Of a stretch of DNA of 61,246 nucleotides, positions 1 to 7,399 are shown piece by piece (position 1 is the stretch's first letter; each line of letters opens with the position of its first letter). The position numbers and the translations under genes were made by a program. The notes under the pieces are model-generated. The model was not told the DNA's origin, did no database searches, and was given only the letters and a program-made list of their open reading frames with translations. Origin of the DNA: Bacteroidales bacterium (lineage in GTDB: Bacteria; Bacteroidota; Bacteroidia; Bacteroidales; UBA932). The stretch is taken from NCBI GenBank assembly GCA_024398125.1, contig JAKSJO010000016.1:1-61246 (forward strand), read 5' to 3'.

Positions 1-1546
1 CAGGATTGAACGGGTAGGTCTTCTCCACTTTCTCCTGAAGGTGGTCCGGCACATAGCCGGCCAGGCGGTTGGCGTCGGCAATAGGCAGCTGGTAGATGCG
101 CGCGATGTTCTTGATGGCGCCTTTCGCCAGCATGGTACCGAAGGTGATCACGCGTGATACGTGGTCCGCTCCGTAGGTATCCTCGACATACTTGTGAGCG
201 GCCGGGAGATTCTCGAAGTCCACGTCGATATCAGGCATGCTGATACGGTCCGGGTTGAGGAAACGCTCGAACAGGAGGTTGTACTTGATTGGGTCAAGGT
301 TGGTGATACCGAGACAGTATGCAACTGCCGATCCTGCCGCGGATCCTCGTCCGGGGCCGACGAAATATCCCTCGTTGCGTGAGGCTGCGATGTAATCCTG
401 TACGATAAGGAAGTAGTCAGGGAAACCCATTCGGCAGATGGTCTTGAGCTCGAAGTCAAGACGCTCGGCCTGTTCGTCGTTGAGGGTGTCGCCATAGCGC
501 TTGCGTGCGCCAATGTATGTGATGTGGCAGAGGAATGCTACCGAATAGCAGAATTCGTCGCCTCTGTATGTTCCGTTCTTGTCGCAGCGGCCTGCGTCGA
601 TGATATCCTTGTATTTCTCGAGATGTGTGTCGATGTCGGCAAGGAATTCCGGGTCGATCTCGTACTTTGGAAGGACGTGACCGCGGTCGATGGAGTAGCT
701 TTCGATCTTGTCGCAGACCTCGATGGTGTTCGAGATGACCTCAGGATGGCCTGGGAACAGTTCGGCCATCTCTTCCTCGCTCTTGAGGTATTCCTGCTGG
801 GTGTAGCGCATTCTGTTCGGGTCATCCACCATCGAGTTCGTGGTGAGACAGATCAGCCTGTCATGCGCCGGTCCATCCTCCTTCTCGACGAAGTGGACGT
901 CGTTTGTTGCGACGACCTTTACACCTTCCTCCTCGGCAAGCTTGAAGATCTCCTTGTTGACGATGACCTGGTTGTCGTATACGTCGGTGGACAGCCCGGG
1001 AACCTCGCTCCTGTGCAGCTGGACCTCGAGGTAGTAGTCCTCTCCGAACACGCGCTTATGCCATCTTATGGCCTCTCTGGAGGCTTCGATATTGCTTTCC
1101 ATGATACCCTTCGGCACCTCGCCTGCGAGACAGGCAGAGCAGCAGATAAGGTTCTCGTGGTATTGTTCGATGATCTCGTGGGTCACACGTGGCTTTCCAT
1201 AGTACATACCCTCGATATGGCCTGTGGAGACGATCTTCATCAAGTTCTTGTAGCCGTCGTAATTCTTGGCCAGAAGAATGAGATGGTAGTACTTCCTATG
1301 GTCATTGTCCTTGATCCTGTGGTCGTAATGACGTGTCACATACACCTCGCATCCGATTATCGGCTTGACATTCGGATGTTTCTTTGCGAACTTGAAGAAT
1401 TCCTTGATACCGTACATGTTTCCATGGTCGGTGATGGCAAGACCTGGCATGCCGAGTTCGTCAGCGCGGTCGAACAGCTTGCCGATAGAAGACAATCCGT
1501 CAAGGATCGAATACTGGGTATGGACGTGGAGATGGACAAATGACAT
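1..1546 (-). CDS. dnaE: DNA polymerase III subunit alpha, N-terminal part (cut by window edge)
   Basis: This is the catalytic subunit of the replicative DNA polymerase. About 515 residues are visible from the ATG at 1546; the rest lies left of the window (full-length family members have roughly 1,100-1,250 residues). The N-terminal PHP domain begins with the metal-ligand motif HLHVHTQYS (His5, His7, His9) and a TDHG motif near residue 50. The palm motif PDIDVDF carries the expected catalytic pair Asp441 and Asp443, preceded by the glycine-rich GPGRGSAAGS segment. Both the PHP histidines and the polymerase aspartates are present, so the visible part looks functional. It lies just downstream of secDF on the same strand, but a strong hairpin ends only about 25 bases before its ATG. 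Confidence 0.97.
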   Translation of the reverse strand, partial: MSFVHLHVHTQYSILDGLSSIGKLFDRADELGMPGLAITDHGNMYGIKEFFKFAKKHPNVKPIIGCEVYVTRHYDHRIKDNDHRKYYHLILLAKNYDGYKNLMKIVSTGHIEGMYYGKPRVTHEIIEQYHENLICCSACLAGEVPKGIMESNIEASREAIRWHKRVFGEDYYLEVQLHRSEVPGLSTDVYDNQVIVNKEIFKLAEEEGVKVVATNDVHFVEKEDGPAHDRLICLTTNSMVDDPNRMRYTQQEYLKSEEEMAELFPGHPEVISNTIEVCDKIESYSIDRGHVLPKYEIDPEFLADIDTHLEKYKDIIDAGRCDKNGTYRGDEFCYSVAFLCHITYIGARKRYGDTLNDEQAERLDFELKTICRMGFPDYFLIVQDYIAASRNEGYFVGPGRGSAAGSAVAYCLGITNLDPIKYNLLFERFLNPDRISMPDIDVDFENLPAAHKYVEDTYGADHVSRVITFGTMLAKGAIKNIARIYQLPIADANRLAGYVPDHLQEKVEKTYPFNP

Positions 1547-1570
1547 AGCGTAACAAAGTAACAAAAAAAC

Positions 1571-1592
1571 AGCCGGACTTTTCGGCCCGGCT
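1571..1592 (-). terminator. Intrinsic terminator after secDF
   Basis: Inverted repeat AGCCGG/CCGGCT around a ten-base centre, followed on the minus strand by a run of seven T. It sits between the secDF stop and the dnaE start and should end secDF transcripts. Confidence 0.75.
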
Positions 1593-1627
1593 GCTCTTTT
1601 TATTGATGAATCTTTTTTATATAAAGA

Positions 1628-4600
1628 TTACTTTGCCTCTTTCTTTGCCTTTGCCTTCATGGTAGCATCGAACATGACAGGAGTACCGATCATGAGGGAT
1701 GAGTAGGTACCGATGAGGATACCGAGGATGAGGGCAACTGCAAGACCTCTGATAGACTCACCACCGAAGATTGCGATTGCAAGCATAGGGAGGAGGGTTG
1801 AAACTGAGGTGTTTACAGTACGGGTGAGGGTTGCGTTGAGCGCACCGTTAACGGTCTCCTTGAAGTCAGACTTTGGATGGAGTCCGATGTTCTCACGGAT
1901 ACGGTCGAAGATAACCACGTTATCATTGATTGCGTAACCGATGATGGTAAGGATCGCTGCGATGAAGGTCTGGTCAACGTCGAGGTTGAATGGCAGGATT
2001 CCTGAGAACAGTGAGAAGAAGCCGATCACGATGAGTGAGGTGTGTGCAAGTGAAACTACACCACCGAGACCCCAAGCCCAGCCGCGGAAACGGAATGCGA
2101 TGTATGCGAAGATAACGAGGAGAGCGAGGATCACTGAGATAACTGCTGATCTCTTGATATCGTTCGCGATGGTTGCACCGACCTTGTCAGAACTGATGAT
2201 ACCGTTAGGGTTGTCAAGGGTTGAGGTGAAGCCCTCGAAGGTAACGTTCTCCTTGAAGAAGCCCTTGAGAGCGCCGTAGAGCATCTGCTCGATCTCTGCG
2301 TCAACGCTTGAAGACTCGTCCTCTACCTTGTAAGAGGTGGTGATCTTCATCTGGCTGTCGCCACCGAACTGCTTAACCTCGACAGCCTCGCCGTTGAATG
2401 CGTTGAGGGTAGCCTCGCGGATGTCCTCAGCGGTCACAGGCTGGTCGAATCTTACAACGTAGGTACGACCACCGGTGAAGTCTACACCATAGGTGAAGCC
2501 CTTGATGCCGATAGAGAGGATAGAGATGAGGATGAGAGCTCCTGAGATCATGTAAGAGAACTTCTTCTTGCTGATGAAGTCAATCTTGGTGTTCTTCAGG
2601 AAGTTCTTGGTCATCTCGTTCTCGAAGGTAATGTTCTTACCCTTGTTGACTCTGGTGTCGAGTACAAGACGGGTGATGAAGATAGCGGTGATCACAGAGG
2701 TGATGATACCGATAACGAGGGTGGTAGCGAAGCCCTTTACAGGACCGGAACCGAATACGAAGAGTACGATACCGGTGAGGAGGGTGGTTACCTGACCGTC
2801 GATGATAGCAGAGTATGCATTGCTGTAACCGTCAGCGATTGCCTTTCCAAGACCCTTGCCAGCCTTGAGCTCTTCCTTGATACGCTCGTAGATGATCACG
2901 TTTGCATCCACAGCCATACCGAGGGTCAGGACGAGACCTGCGATACCAGGGAGGGTGAGGACTGCACCGAATGATGCGAGGGTACCGAAGAGGAGAAGCA
3001 CGTTGGTAAGAAGTGCGAAGTCAGCTACGAGACCTGCTCCCTGATAGAAGAAGATCATGTAGAGAAGTACGAGGATGAACGCGATGATGAATGAGATGAG
3101 ACCTGAGCGGATAGACTCGGCACCGAGTGAAGGTCCTACAACCTGCTCCTGAACGATGGTTGCAGGTGCAGGGAGCTTACCAGACTTGAGGACGTTGGTA
3201 AGGTCGGTTGCCTCTTCTACGTCGAAGTTTCCGGAAATCTCAGAGTTACCACCAGTGATCTCGGTATTAACGGTAGGGTATGAGTATACGGTACCGTCGA
3301 GGACGATGGCGATCTGCTTGCCGATATTATCCTTGGTGAGGCGTGCCCATACGTTTGCACCCTCAGCGTTCATGGTCATTGAAACGGTAGGGTTACCGCT
3401 CTGCTGGTTGCTGTAAGAAACGCGTGCGTCGGTAACTGCGCTACCATCGAGAGGTGCCTTGCCGTCACGTGAGGTTGCCTTGATGGCAACGAGCTCATAG
3501 ATGTTGTCAACGTTGAACATCTGTGAAGGCTTGACGGTCCACATTGCCTTGAACTCAGCAGGGAATACGTCGGCAACCTGTGGGATAGCGAGATACTTGT
3601 TGATCTTTGCAGTATCGGCAGCGGTAGCGAAACCGATGCAGGCTGAACCTCTGCTCTGTGAAGGCTGGAGTACTGCGTAGAGAGGGTTGCTCTTCTGGTA
3701 AGCCTCGATCTCTGCGTTGCTGTTGTCCTGACCTGCGATCTCCTGTGAAAGGATGTCGCCCTCAGTTTCCTCAGCAGCCTCTTCAGCAGCAGGAGCCTCA
3801 GCCTCGTCAGCTGCGAGTACCTGTGCGAGAACTGCATTTGCCTCTGCGAGGTAAGGAGCGATCTCAGAGTTGTCGTATGTTGTCCAGAACTCGAGGGAAG
3901 CGGTTCCCTGGAGGAGCTTTCTTACACGCTCAGGCTCCTTTACGCCTGGAAGCTCGACAAGGATACGGCCGGTGTTTCCGAGACGCTGGATCGAAGGCTG
4001 GGTTACACCGAAGCGGTCGATACGGTTTCTGAGGACGTTGAATGAGTTTGCAACTGCGCTCTCTGACTCATCCTTGATGACAGAGAGAACCTCGTCGTCG
4101 CTTGACTCTGGCTTGATACGGTCTCTCATTTCGTAGGTACCGAAGATCTGTGCGAGTCTCTGACCGCCGCCGACCTGCTTCCAAGCCTCACCGAAGAGGG
4201 TGATGAAGTCTGACTGTGAGTTTACGCTGTTCTGCTTGGCAAGTGCGATTGCCTGGTTGAACTCAGGAGTACGGTTCTCGCCTGCGAGTGCCTTCACGAG
4301 GTCCTCGAGCTGCACCTGCAGCATAACGTTCATACCGCCCTTGAGGTCCAGACCGAGGTTGATCTCCTTTGCCTGTACTTCCTTGAATGTGTAACCGAAA
4401 TAAACCTTCTCGGCTGAGATGGAGTCAGTGTACCATCTGCTCTGTGCCTTTTTGATGGAGTCAAGATAGAAAGCCTTGTCTCCCTCTGCGAGCTTGCTGA
4501 ATGCAGCAGACTGCTGTGCAGCGATTGCTGCCTTCTCTGCATACTTCTCTGCCTTCTTGCCGTGCATGCTTGATACAACGGAGAATGAAAGCTGCCAGAT

Positions 4601-4654
4601 GCAGGCGAGTGCCAGCAGGATTGCTACAAATCTGATAGCGCCTTTACTTTGCAT
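1628..4654 (-). CDS. secDF: Protein translocase subunit SecDF (SecD-SecF fusion)
   Basis: This inner-membrane protein uses proton-motive force to help SecYEG complete export. At 1,008 residues it is a natural SecD-SecF fusion, usual in Bacteroidetes. An N-terminal membrane segment (residues 5-28) is followed by the SecD signature GLDLKGG (101-107), a large periplasmic region with an acidic, alanine-rich insert, the conserved LKSGKLPAP segment before the first membrane block, and GMAVDANVIIYERIKEE near residue 580. The SecF half begins near residue 700, with GVDFTGG near 722 and IGYAINDNVVIFDRIREN in the last membrane block. All the hallmark motifs are intact. Codon use is strongly biased, which fits high expression. 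Confidence 0.98.
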   Translation of the reverse strand: MQSKGAIRFVAILLALACIWQLSFSVVSSMHGKKAEKYAEKAAIAAQQSAAFSKLAEGDKAFYLDSIKKAQSRWYTDSISAEKVYFGYTFKEVQAKEINLGLDLKGGMNVMLQVQLEDLVKALAGENRTPEFNQAIALAKQNSVNSQSDFITLFGEAWKQVGGGQRLAQIFGTYEMRDRIKPESSDDEVLSVIKDESESAVANSFNVLRNRIDRFGVTQPSIQRLGNTGRILVELPGVKEPERVRKLLQGTASLEFWTTYDNSEIAPYLAEANAVLAQVLAADEAEAPAAEEAAEETEGDILSQEIAGQDNSNAEIEAYQKSNPLYAVLQPSQSRGSACIGFATAADTAKINKYLAIPQVADVFPAEFKAMWTVKPSQMFNVDNIYELVAIKATSRDGKAPLDGSAVTDARVSYSNQQSGNPTVSMTMNAEGANVWARLTKDNIGKQIAIVLDGTVYSYPTVNTEITGGNSEISGNFDVEEATDLTNVLKSGKLPAPATIVQEQVVGPSLGAESIRSGLISFIIAFILVLLYMIFFYQGAGLVADFALLTNVLLLFGTLASFGAVLTLPGIAGLVLTLGMAVDANVIIYERIKEELKAGKGLGKAIADGYSNAYSAIIDGQVTTLLTGIVLFVFGSGPVKGFATTLVIGIITSVITAIFITRLVLDTRVNKGKNITFENEMTKNFLKNTKIDFISKKKFSYMISGALILISILSIGIKGFTYGVDFTGGRTYVVRFDQPVTAEDIREATLNAFNGEAVEVKQFGGDSQMKITTSYKVEDESSSVDAEIEQMLYGALKGFFKENVTFEGFTSTLDNPNGIISSDKVGATIANDIKRSAVISVILALLVIFAYIAFRFRGWAWGLGGVVSLAHTSLIVIGFFSLFSGILPFNLDVDQTFIAAILTIIGYAINDNVVIFDRIRENIGLHPKSDFKETVNGALNATLTRTVNTSVSTLLPMLAIAIFGGESIRGLAVALILGILIGTYSSLMIGTPVMFDATMKAKAKKEAK

Positions 4655-4739
4655 TTTTGTTATTGTTTTTAATAAATATTTGTCGTTCAGTTACGGGACC
4701 CGGATTGACATGTGGGCACTACACCCGTAAAATAGGGTG

Positions 4740-4747
4740 CAAATTTA
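4740..4747 (-). promoter_or_regulatory. Candidate secDF promoter -7 box
   Basis: TAAATTTG on the minus strand fits the Bacteroidetes TAnnTTTG box. An inverted repeat CACCC/GGGTG (4722-4726 and 4735-4739) overlaps the expected transcript start. No clear -33 TTG is visible. Confidence 0.4.
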
Positions 4748-4788
4748 CAATTTTTTTCCAAGAAAGAAATTTTATGCCATTGATTTCT

Positions 4789-4796
4789 TACTTTTG
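4789..4796 (+). promoter_or_regulatory. Candidate promoter -7 box for the PD40/SPOR gene
   Basis: TACTTTTG fits TAnnTTTG and lies 33 bases before the ATG at 4829. No good -33 TTG is seen at the expected distance. Confidence 0.45.
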
Positions 4797-4828
4797 TAGT
4801 CCTTTTTATATCATTGAGTAAGGGAAAG

Positions 4829-6565
4829 ATGGATTTCAGGCGCATTTTCACAGGCCTAACCCTGGCGTTTTCGGCAACCGTCGGCTTTACGGTGGCCGCG
4901 CAGGCCCTTCCCGACAGCCTCGTGCTGTCCATCGCCGCCGAAGAGCCTGTCATGGAGCCGGACACCACCTTCACCGCCCCGACCTTGGAGGACCTCCTTC
5001 GCGCCAAGGTCGATTCTCTCCGAGGCGTCAATGCCCCGAAGGTCGAGGAAAAGCCCGGCAAAACCGCGGCCCAGTGGCTGGCTTCGGCCGATTCCCTCAG
5101 GATGCAGTACAGTTTCACTTCCGCCCTGGAGGCGCTTTCAAACGCCGCGAAGGCAGCCCCGGATTCAGCCGAGACAGCCCGTATCGCCGAGGCAGAGTCC
5201 ATGGTTCGCAACGCCAGGAGCCTTATGGGCTATTGTACGACTCCGACCATGGTTGCAAGCCGCGTCTATCCTCTCGATGAGTTCCTTATGCATTGCCCGA
5301 TGCCGGATGGCAGCTGGCACAGGATCGGAGAAGACCTTGTATATGCTGACGACCGTGCGACATATTATTCATCATTGGACAGTGAAGGTATCCGCAACAT
5401 ATATTGTACGGTACCGGGCGACACCCTCTGGAGTGCCCCAAGACTGGTAAACGAGTCGATGACAACCGATCGTGACGAGATCAATCCGATGCTCTCCCGT
5501 GATGGCAGGACACTGTATTTTGCATCGAAAGGCCTGTATGGAATGGGTGGATATGACCTTTATGCCGCGCATTGGAACCGTGAGCTCCGCGATTGGGATG
5601 CTCCTGTCAATCTAGGATTCCCGTACTCATCACCGTATGACGATTACCTCTTCTATAATACGGACGATGGCCGCTACAGCGTGCTGGTATCCAACCGTGG
5701 ATGTCCGGCCGACAGTGTCTGCATATTTGTTCTCGAGTATGATGTCATGCCGGTCCGCCGTTCGATTTCCGACGAGGAGGAGCTGCGCAGGCTCTCCAAT
5801 CTCGAGATGCCTCGCAAGTCTTCGGGCTCGGACGGCATGAGCCTGTATATGGAAAGGATGAATGATGTCCGTATTCTGCGTGACAGCCTGTCAAAGGCGA
5901 CAGCGAAGCATGACGCGCTCAGAGTGTCTCTTGCGACAGCTCCTGCCGACAGCATGCATGCCCTGGCATCCCGCGTCCTGGACAGCGAGAATTCGCTGAA
6001 GGAGATGCGTGGCCGCCTGGACAAGGCGACGAAGGCCCTCCAGGAAACAGAGATGAAATTCCTGTCTTCGGGAGCCGAGACCGCTGAAGCGACAAAACCG
6101 TTCGAGTTTCCGGACAACAGACCAGGGTCCGTCCTGCGTCCGGCTTTTGCGATGGACCAGGCCGATGCTGCGGTAAGATTCGAGATTCTTGACGAGGCAG
6201 AGTTCGCGACGGAACTGCCAGCCGGCCTGGTATACCAGATAGAGATATCCTCGGATTCAAATAAACTGCCCGCATCTGAGTTGAAAGGCATGGCTCCAGT
6301 GTTCGAGAGAATGGGCACCAATCTCAGGTATACATATACGGTCGGCCTTTTCCCGACATACGCCTCTGCACTTGCCCGTCTGAACAAAGTCCGTCTTCTT
6401 GGTTATGGTGCGGCCCACATAGTTGCTTTCCGTGACGGAGTACGGGTAAATGTCGATGAAGTCAGACTGAGCGGAAACGAGACTCCGCCATGGTCTGTAG
6501 AGCTGCCGGGATCGTCGTTGCCTGCGACCCAGATAGAGACCGCGACAGGCGAAATACTGCGCTAG
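4829..6565 (+). CDS. Exported PD40 beta-propeller protein with C-terminal SPOR-like domain
   Basis: About 578 residues from the ATG at 4829; an in-frame TTG at 4814 is an alternative start, but the ATG follows a purine-rich GTAAGGGA tract. A signal peptide (to about residue 23) precedes a region with helical repeat character (60-130). PD40/WD40-like propeller motifs follow from about residue 214 (NPMLSRDGRTLYFAS, then YDLYAA). A coiled-coil-like stretch covers about 330-420. The end (about 468-545, starting VYQIEISS) resembles a SPOR peptidoglycan-binding fold. Related Bacteroidetes proteins join PD40 repeats to OmpA or SPOR modules at the cell wall, so an envelope structural or gliding/secretion-associated role is inferred. 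The specific function is not known. Confidence 0.7.
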   Translation: MDFRRIFTGLTLAFSATVGFTVAAQALPDSLVLSIAAEEPVMEPDTTFTAPTLEDLLRAKVDSLRGVNAPKVEEKPGKTAAQWLASADSLRMQYSFTSALEALSNAAKAAPDSAETARIAEAESMVRNARSLMGYCTTPTMVASRVYPLDEFLMHCPMPDGSWHRIGEDLVYADDRATYYSSLDSEGIRNIYCTVPGDTLWSAPRLVNESMTTDRDEINPMLSRDGRTLYFASKGLYGMGGYDLYAAHWNRELRDWDAPVNLGFPYSSPYDDYLFYNTDDGRYSVLVSNRGCPADSVCIFVLEYDVMPVRRSISDEEELRRLSNLEMPRKSSGSDGMSLYMERMNDVRILRDSLSKATAKHDALRVSLATAPADSMHALASRVLDSENSLKEMRGRLDKATKALQETEMKFLSSGAETAEATKPFEFPDNRPGSVLRPAFAMDQADAAVRFEILDEAEFATELPAGLVYQIEISSDSNKLPASELKGMAPVFERMGTNLRYTYTVGLFPTYASALARLNKVRLLGYGAAHIVAFRDGVRVNVDEVRLSGNETPPWSVELPGSSLPATQIETATGEILR

Positions 6566-6582
6566 CCAGGGACTTCAGCATT

Positions 6583-6599
6583 CGCCATTTTTGCGGAAA
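6583..6599 (+). repeat. Direct repeat flanking tRNA-Ser, copy 1
   Basis: CGCCATTTTTGCGGAAA, matched at 16 of 17 positions by 6857-6873. The pair frames the tRNA-Ser gene and its promoter. Confidence 0.6.
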
Positions 6600-6612
6600 A
6601 TCGTCGTAATTG

Positions 6613-6642
6613 TTGCAAAACAGTTTTTTATATGTATCTTTG
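6613..6642 (+). promoter_or_regulatory. tRNA-Ser promoter
   Basis: TTG at 6613-6615, 19 bases, then TATCTTTG at 6635-6642. This is a good match to the Bacteroidetes vegetative promoter and sits 34 bases before the tRNA. Confidence 0.7.
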
Positions 6643-6676
6643 CAGTCCCACTTTGGTATAACTGAAGTTTAGGATT

Positions 6677-6764
6677 GGAGAGGTGGGTGAGTGGCTGAAA
6701 CCACCAGTTTGCTAAACTGACGTACCCGATTAGGGTACCACGAGTTCGAATCTCGTCCTCTCCG
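6677..6764 (+). tRNA. tRNA-Ser (anticodon GCT)
   Basis: The acceptor stem GGAGAGG (6677-6683) pairs with CCTCTCC (6757-6763). The anticodon loop TTGCTAA carries GCT at 6711-6713, which reads the serine codons AGC and AGU. A long variable arm (CGTACCCGATTAGGGTACC region), a T arm with GTTCGAATC, and a total of 88 bases all fit a class II tRNA. The CCA end is not encoded. Confidence 0.95.
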
Positions 6765-6779
6765 CGCAACGCAATCAAT

Positions 6780-6896
6780 TGCAATAGACGCCGCACATTG
6801 TGCGGCGTTTCGCGTAAATGGCGACACCCGTCAGGAACTTGCTCCTGTAAGGATGCCGCCATTTATGCGGAAATAGGCAGATGCCGGTCTATTGCA
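6780..6896 (+). ncRNA. Candidate structured RNA, three-way junction (novel)
   Basis: A perfect ten-base closing helix, TGCAATAGAC (6780-6789) with GTCTATTGCA (6887-6896), encloses two hairpins. The first is CGCCGCAC/GTGCGGCG (6789-6807) with a three-base loop. The second is AAATGGCG/CGCCATTT (6816-6823 and 6857-6864), containing an inner CAGGA/TCCTG stem (6832-6836 and 6843-6847). No convincing reading frame covers it. It starts 16 bases after tRNA-Ser and could be co-transcribed with it. It lacks the signatures I know for tmRNA, SRP RNA or RNase P RNA. Strand is assumed from the tRNA; the pairing alone does not fix it. Confidence 0.45.
6857..6873 (+). repeat. Direct repeat flanking tRNA-Ser, copy 2
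   Basis: CGCCATTTATGCGGAAA, matching copy 1 at 6583-6599 in 16 of 17 bases. It overlaps the 3' arm of the candidate RNA's second hairpin. Confidence 0.6.
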
Positions 6897-6942
6897 TATG
6901 ATTGCTCACGGACAACCGAGAAAAGGCCGCCGCAGGCGGACT

Positions 6943-6957
6943 AATCTCGTCCTCTCC
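6943..6957 (+). repeat. Copy of the tRNA-Ser 3' end (att-like)
   Basis: AATCTCGTCCTCTCC is identical to tRNA-Ser positions 6749-6763. An inverted partial copy, GGACGAGATTC, lies at 7121-7131. Such copies of a tRNA 3' end are typical of integrase attachment sites or of a partial tRNA duplication. No integrase is present in the window. Confidence 0.6.
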
Positions 6958-6976
6958 TTCCTATCGGCGTCGGCCG

Positions 6977-6992
6977 GCGCGCTGCAGCGCGC
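6977..6992. repeat. 16-bp perfect palindrome
   Basis: GCGCGCTGCAGCGCGC reads the same on both strands. It lies in the non-coding stretch between the tRNA-end copy and the next small gene. Function unknown. Confidence 0.5.
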
Positions 6993-7240
6993 TTTCTCTG
7001 CGCTGGTTGGCTCATAATTGAGAGCGTTTTGAAGTGATAGGAGTTCCTTTTACCATTTAGGGATATAAAGACAGGATTCTTCTCTGCGTCTATTTCTTTT
7101 GTATATTTGTGGTGCCGCTGGGACGAGATTCCAGGGCAGAAAGGTAAGTTCATCATAATTACATGATAAGCAGGTCCTGCTTTTTTTACATCAGAGTAGG
7201 GGCCGACAGCAGGTAATGATAGCAATCAATTATTCAGAAT

Positions 7241-7384
7241 ATGCAAGCAAACAATCTATCAAAACAAACCGAAGAACAGAGGAAGTATGTTTCTCCGGTG
7301 GTCAGGACCATTGTTATTGATCCTGCAAATGTCATTTGTGAAAGCCCCACTGAAAATGTGGAAGAAATCGATGGCGAGTGGTAA
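7241..7384 (+). CDS. Small leader-like protein (47 aa)
   Basis: An ATG at 7241 opens 47 codons ending EEIDGEW and a TAA at 7382-7384, only 15 bases before the next lipoprotein gene. It has no signal peptide or membrane segment. The centre reads VVRTIVIDPANVICESP, a hydrophobic strand followed by a Cys-containing turn, then a short acidic tail ending in Trp. From general knowledge, many Bacteroidetes carry 40-70-residue proteins of this style (hydrophobic strand, CxSP-like turn, acidic/aromatic tail) just upstream of secreted proteins or surface lipoproteins. The role is unknown. Coupling to the downstream gene is inferred from spacing. Confidence 0.6.
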   Translation: MQANNLSKQTEEQRKYVSPVVRTIVIDPANVICESPTENVEEIDGEW

Positions 7385-7399
7385 TATACGAGAAGTACA

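Noticed and set aside
524-1543. A 339-codon open reading frame on the plus strand
   Set aside because: It lies exactly antisense to dnaE, whose minus-strand frame has clear PHP and polymerase motifs. The long open frame is a by-product of biased codon use.
6575-6862. A 95-codon open reading frame on the minus strand
   Set aside because: It runs through tRNA-Ser and the structured region on the opposite strand and matches no protein pattern.
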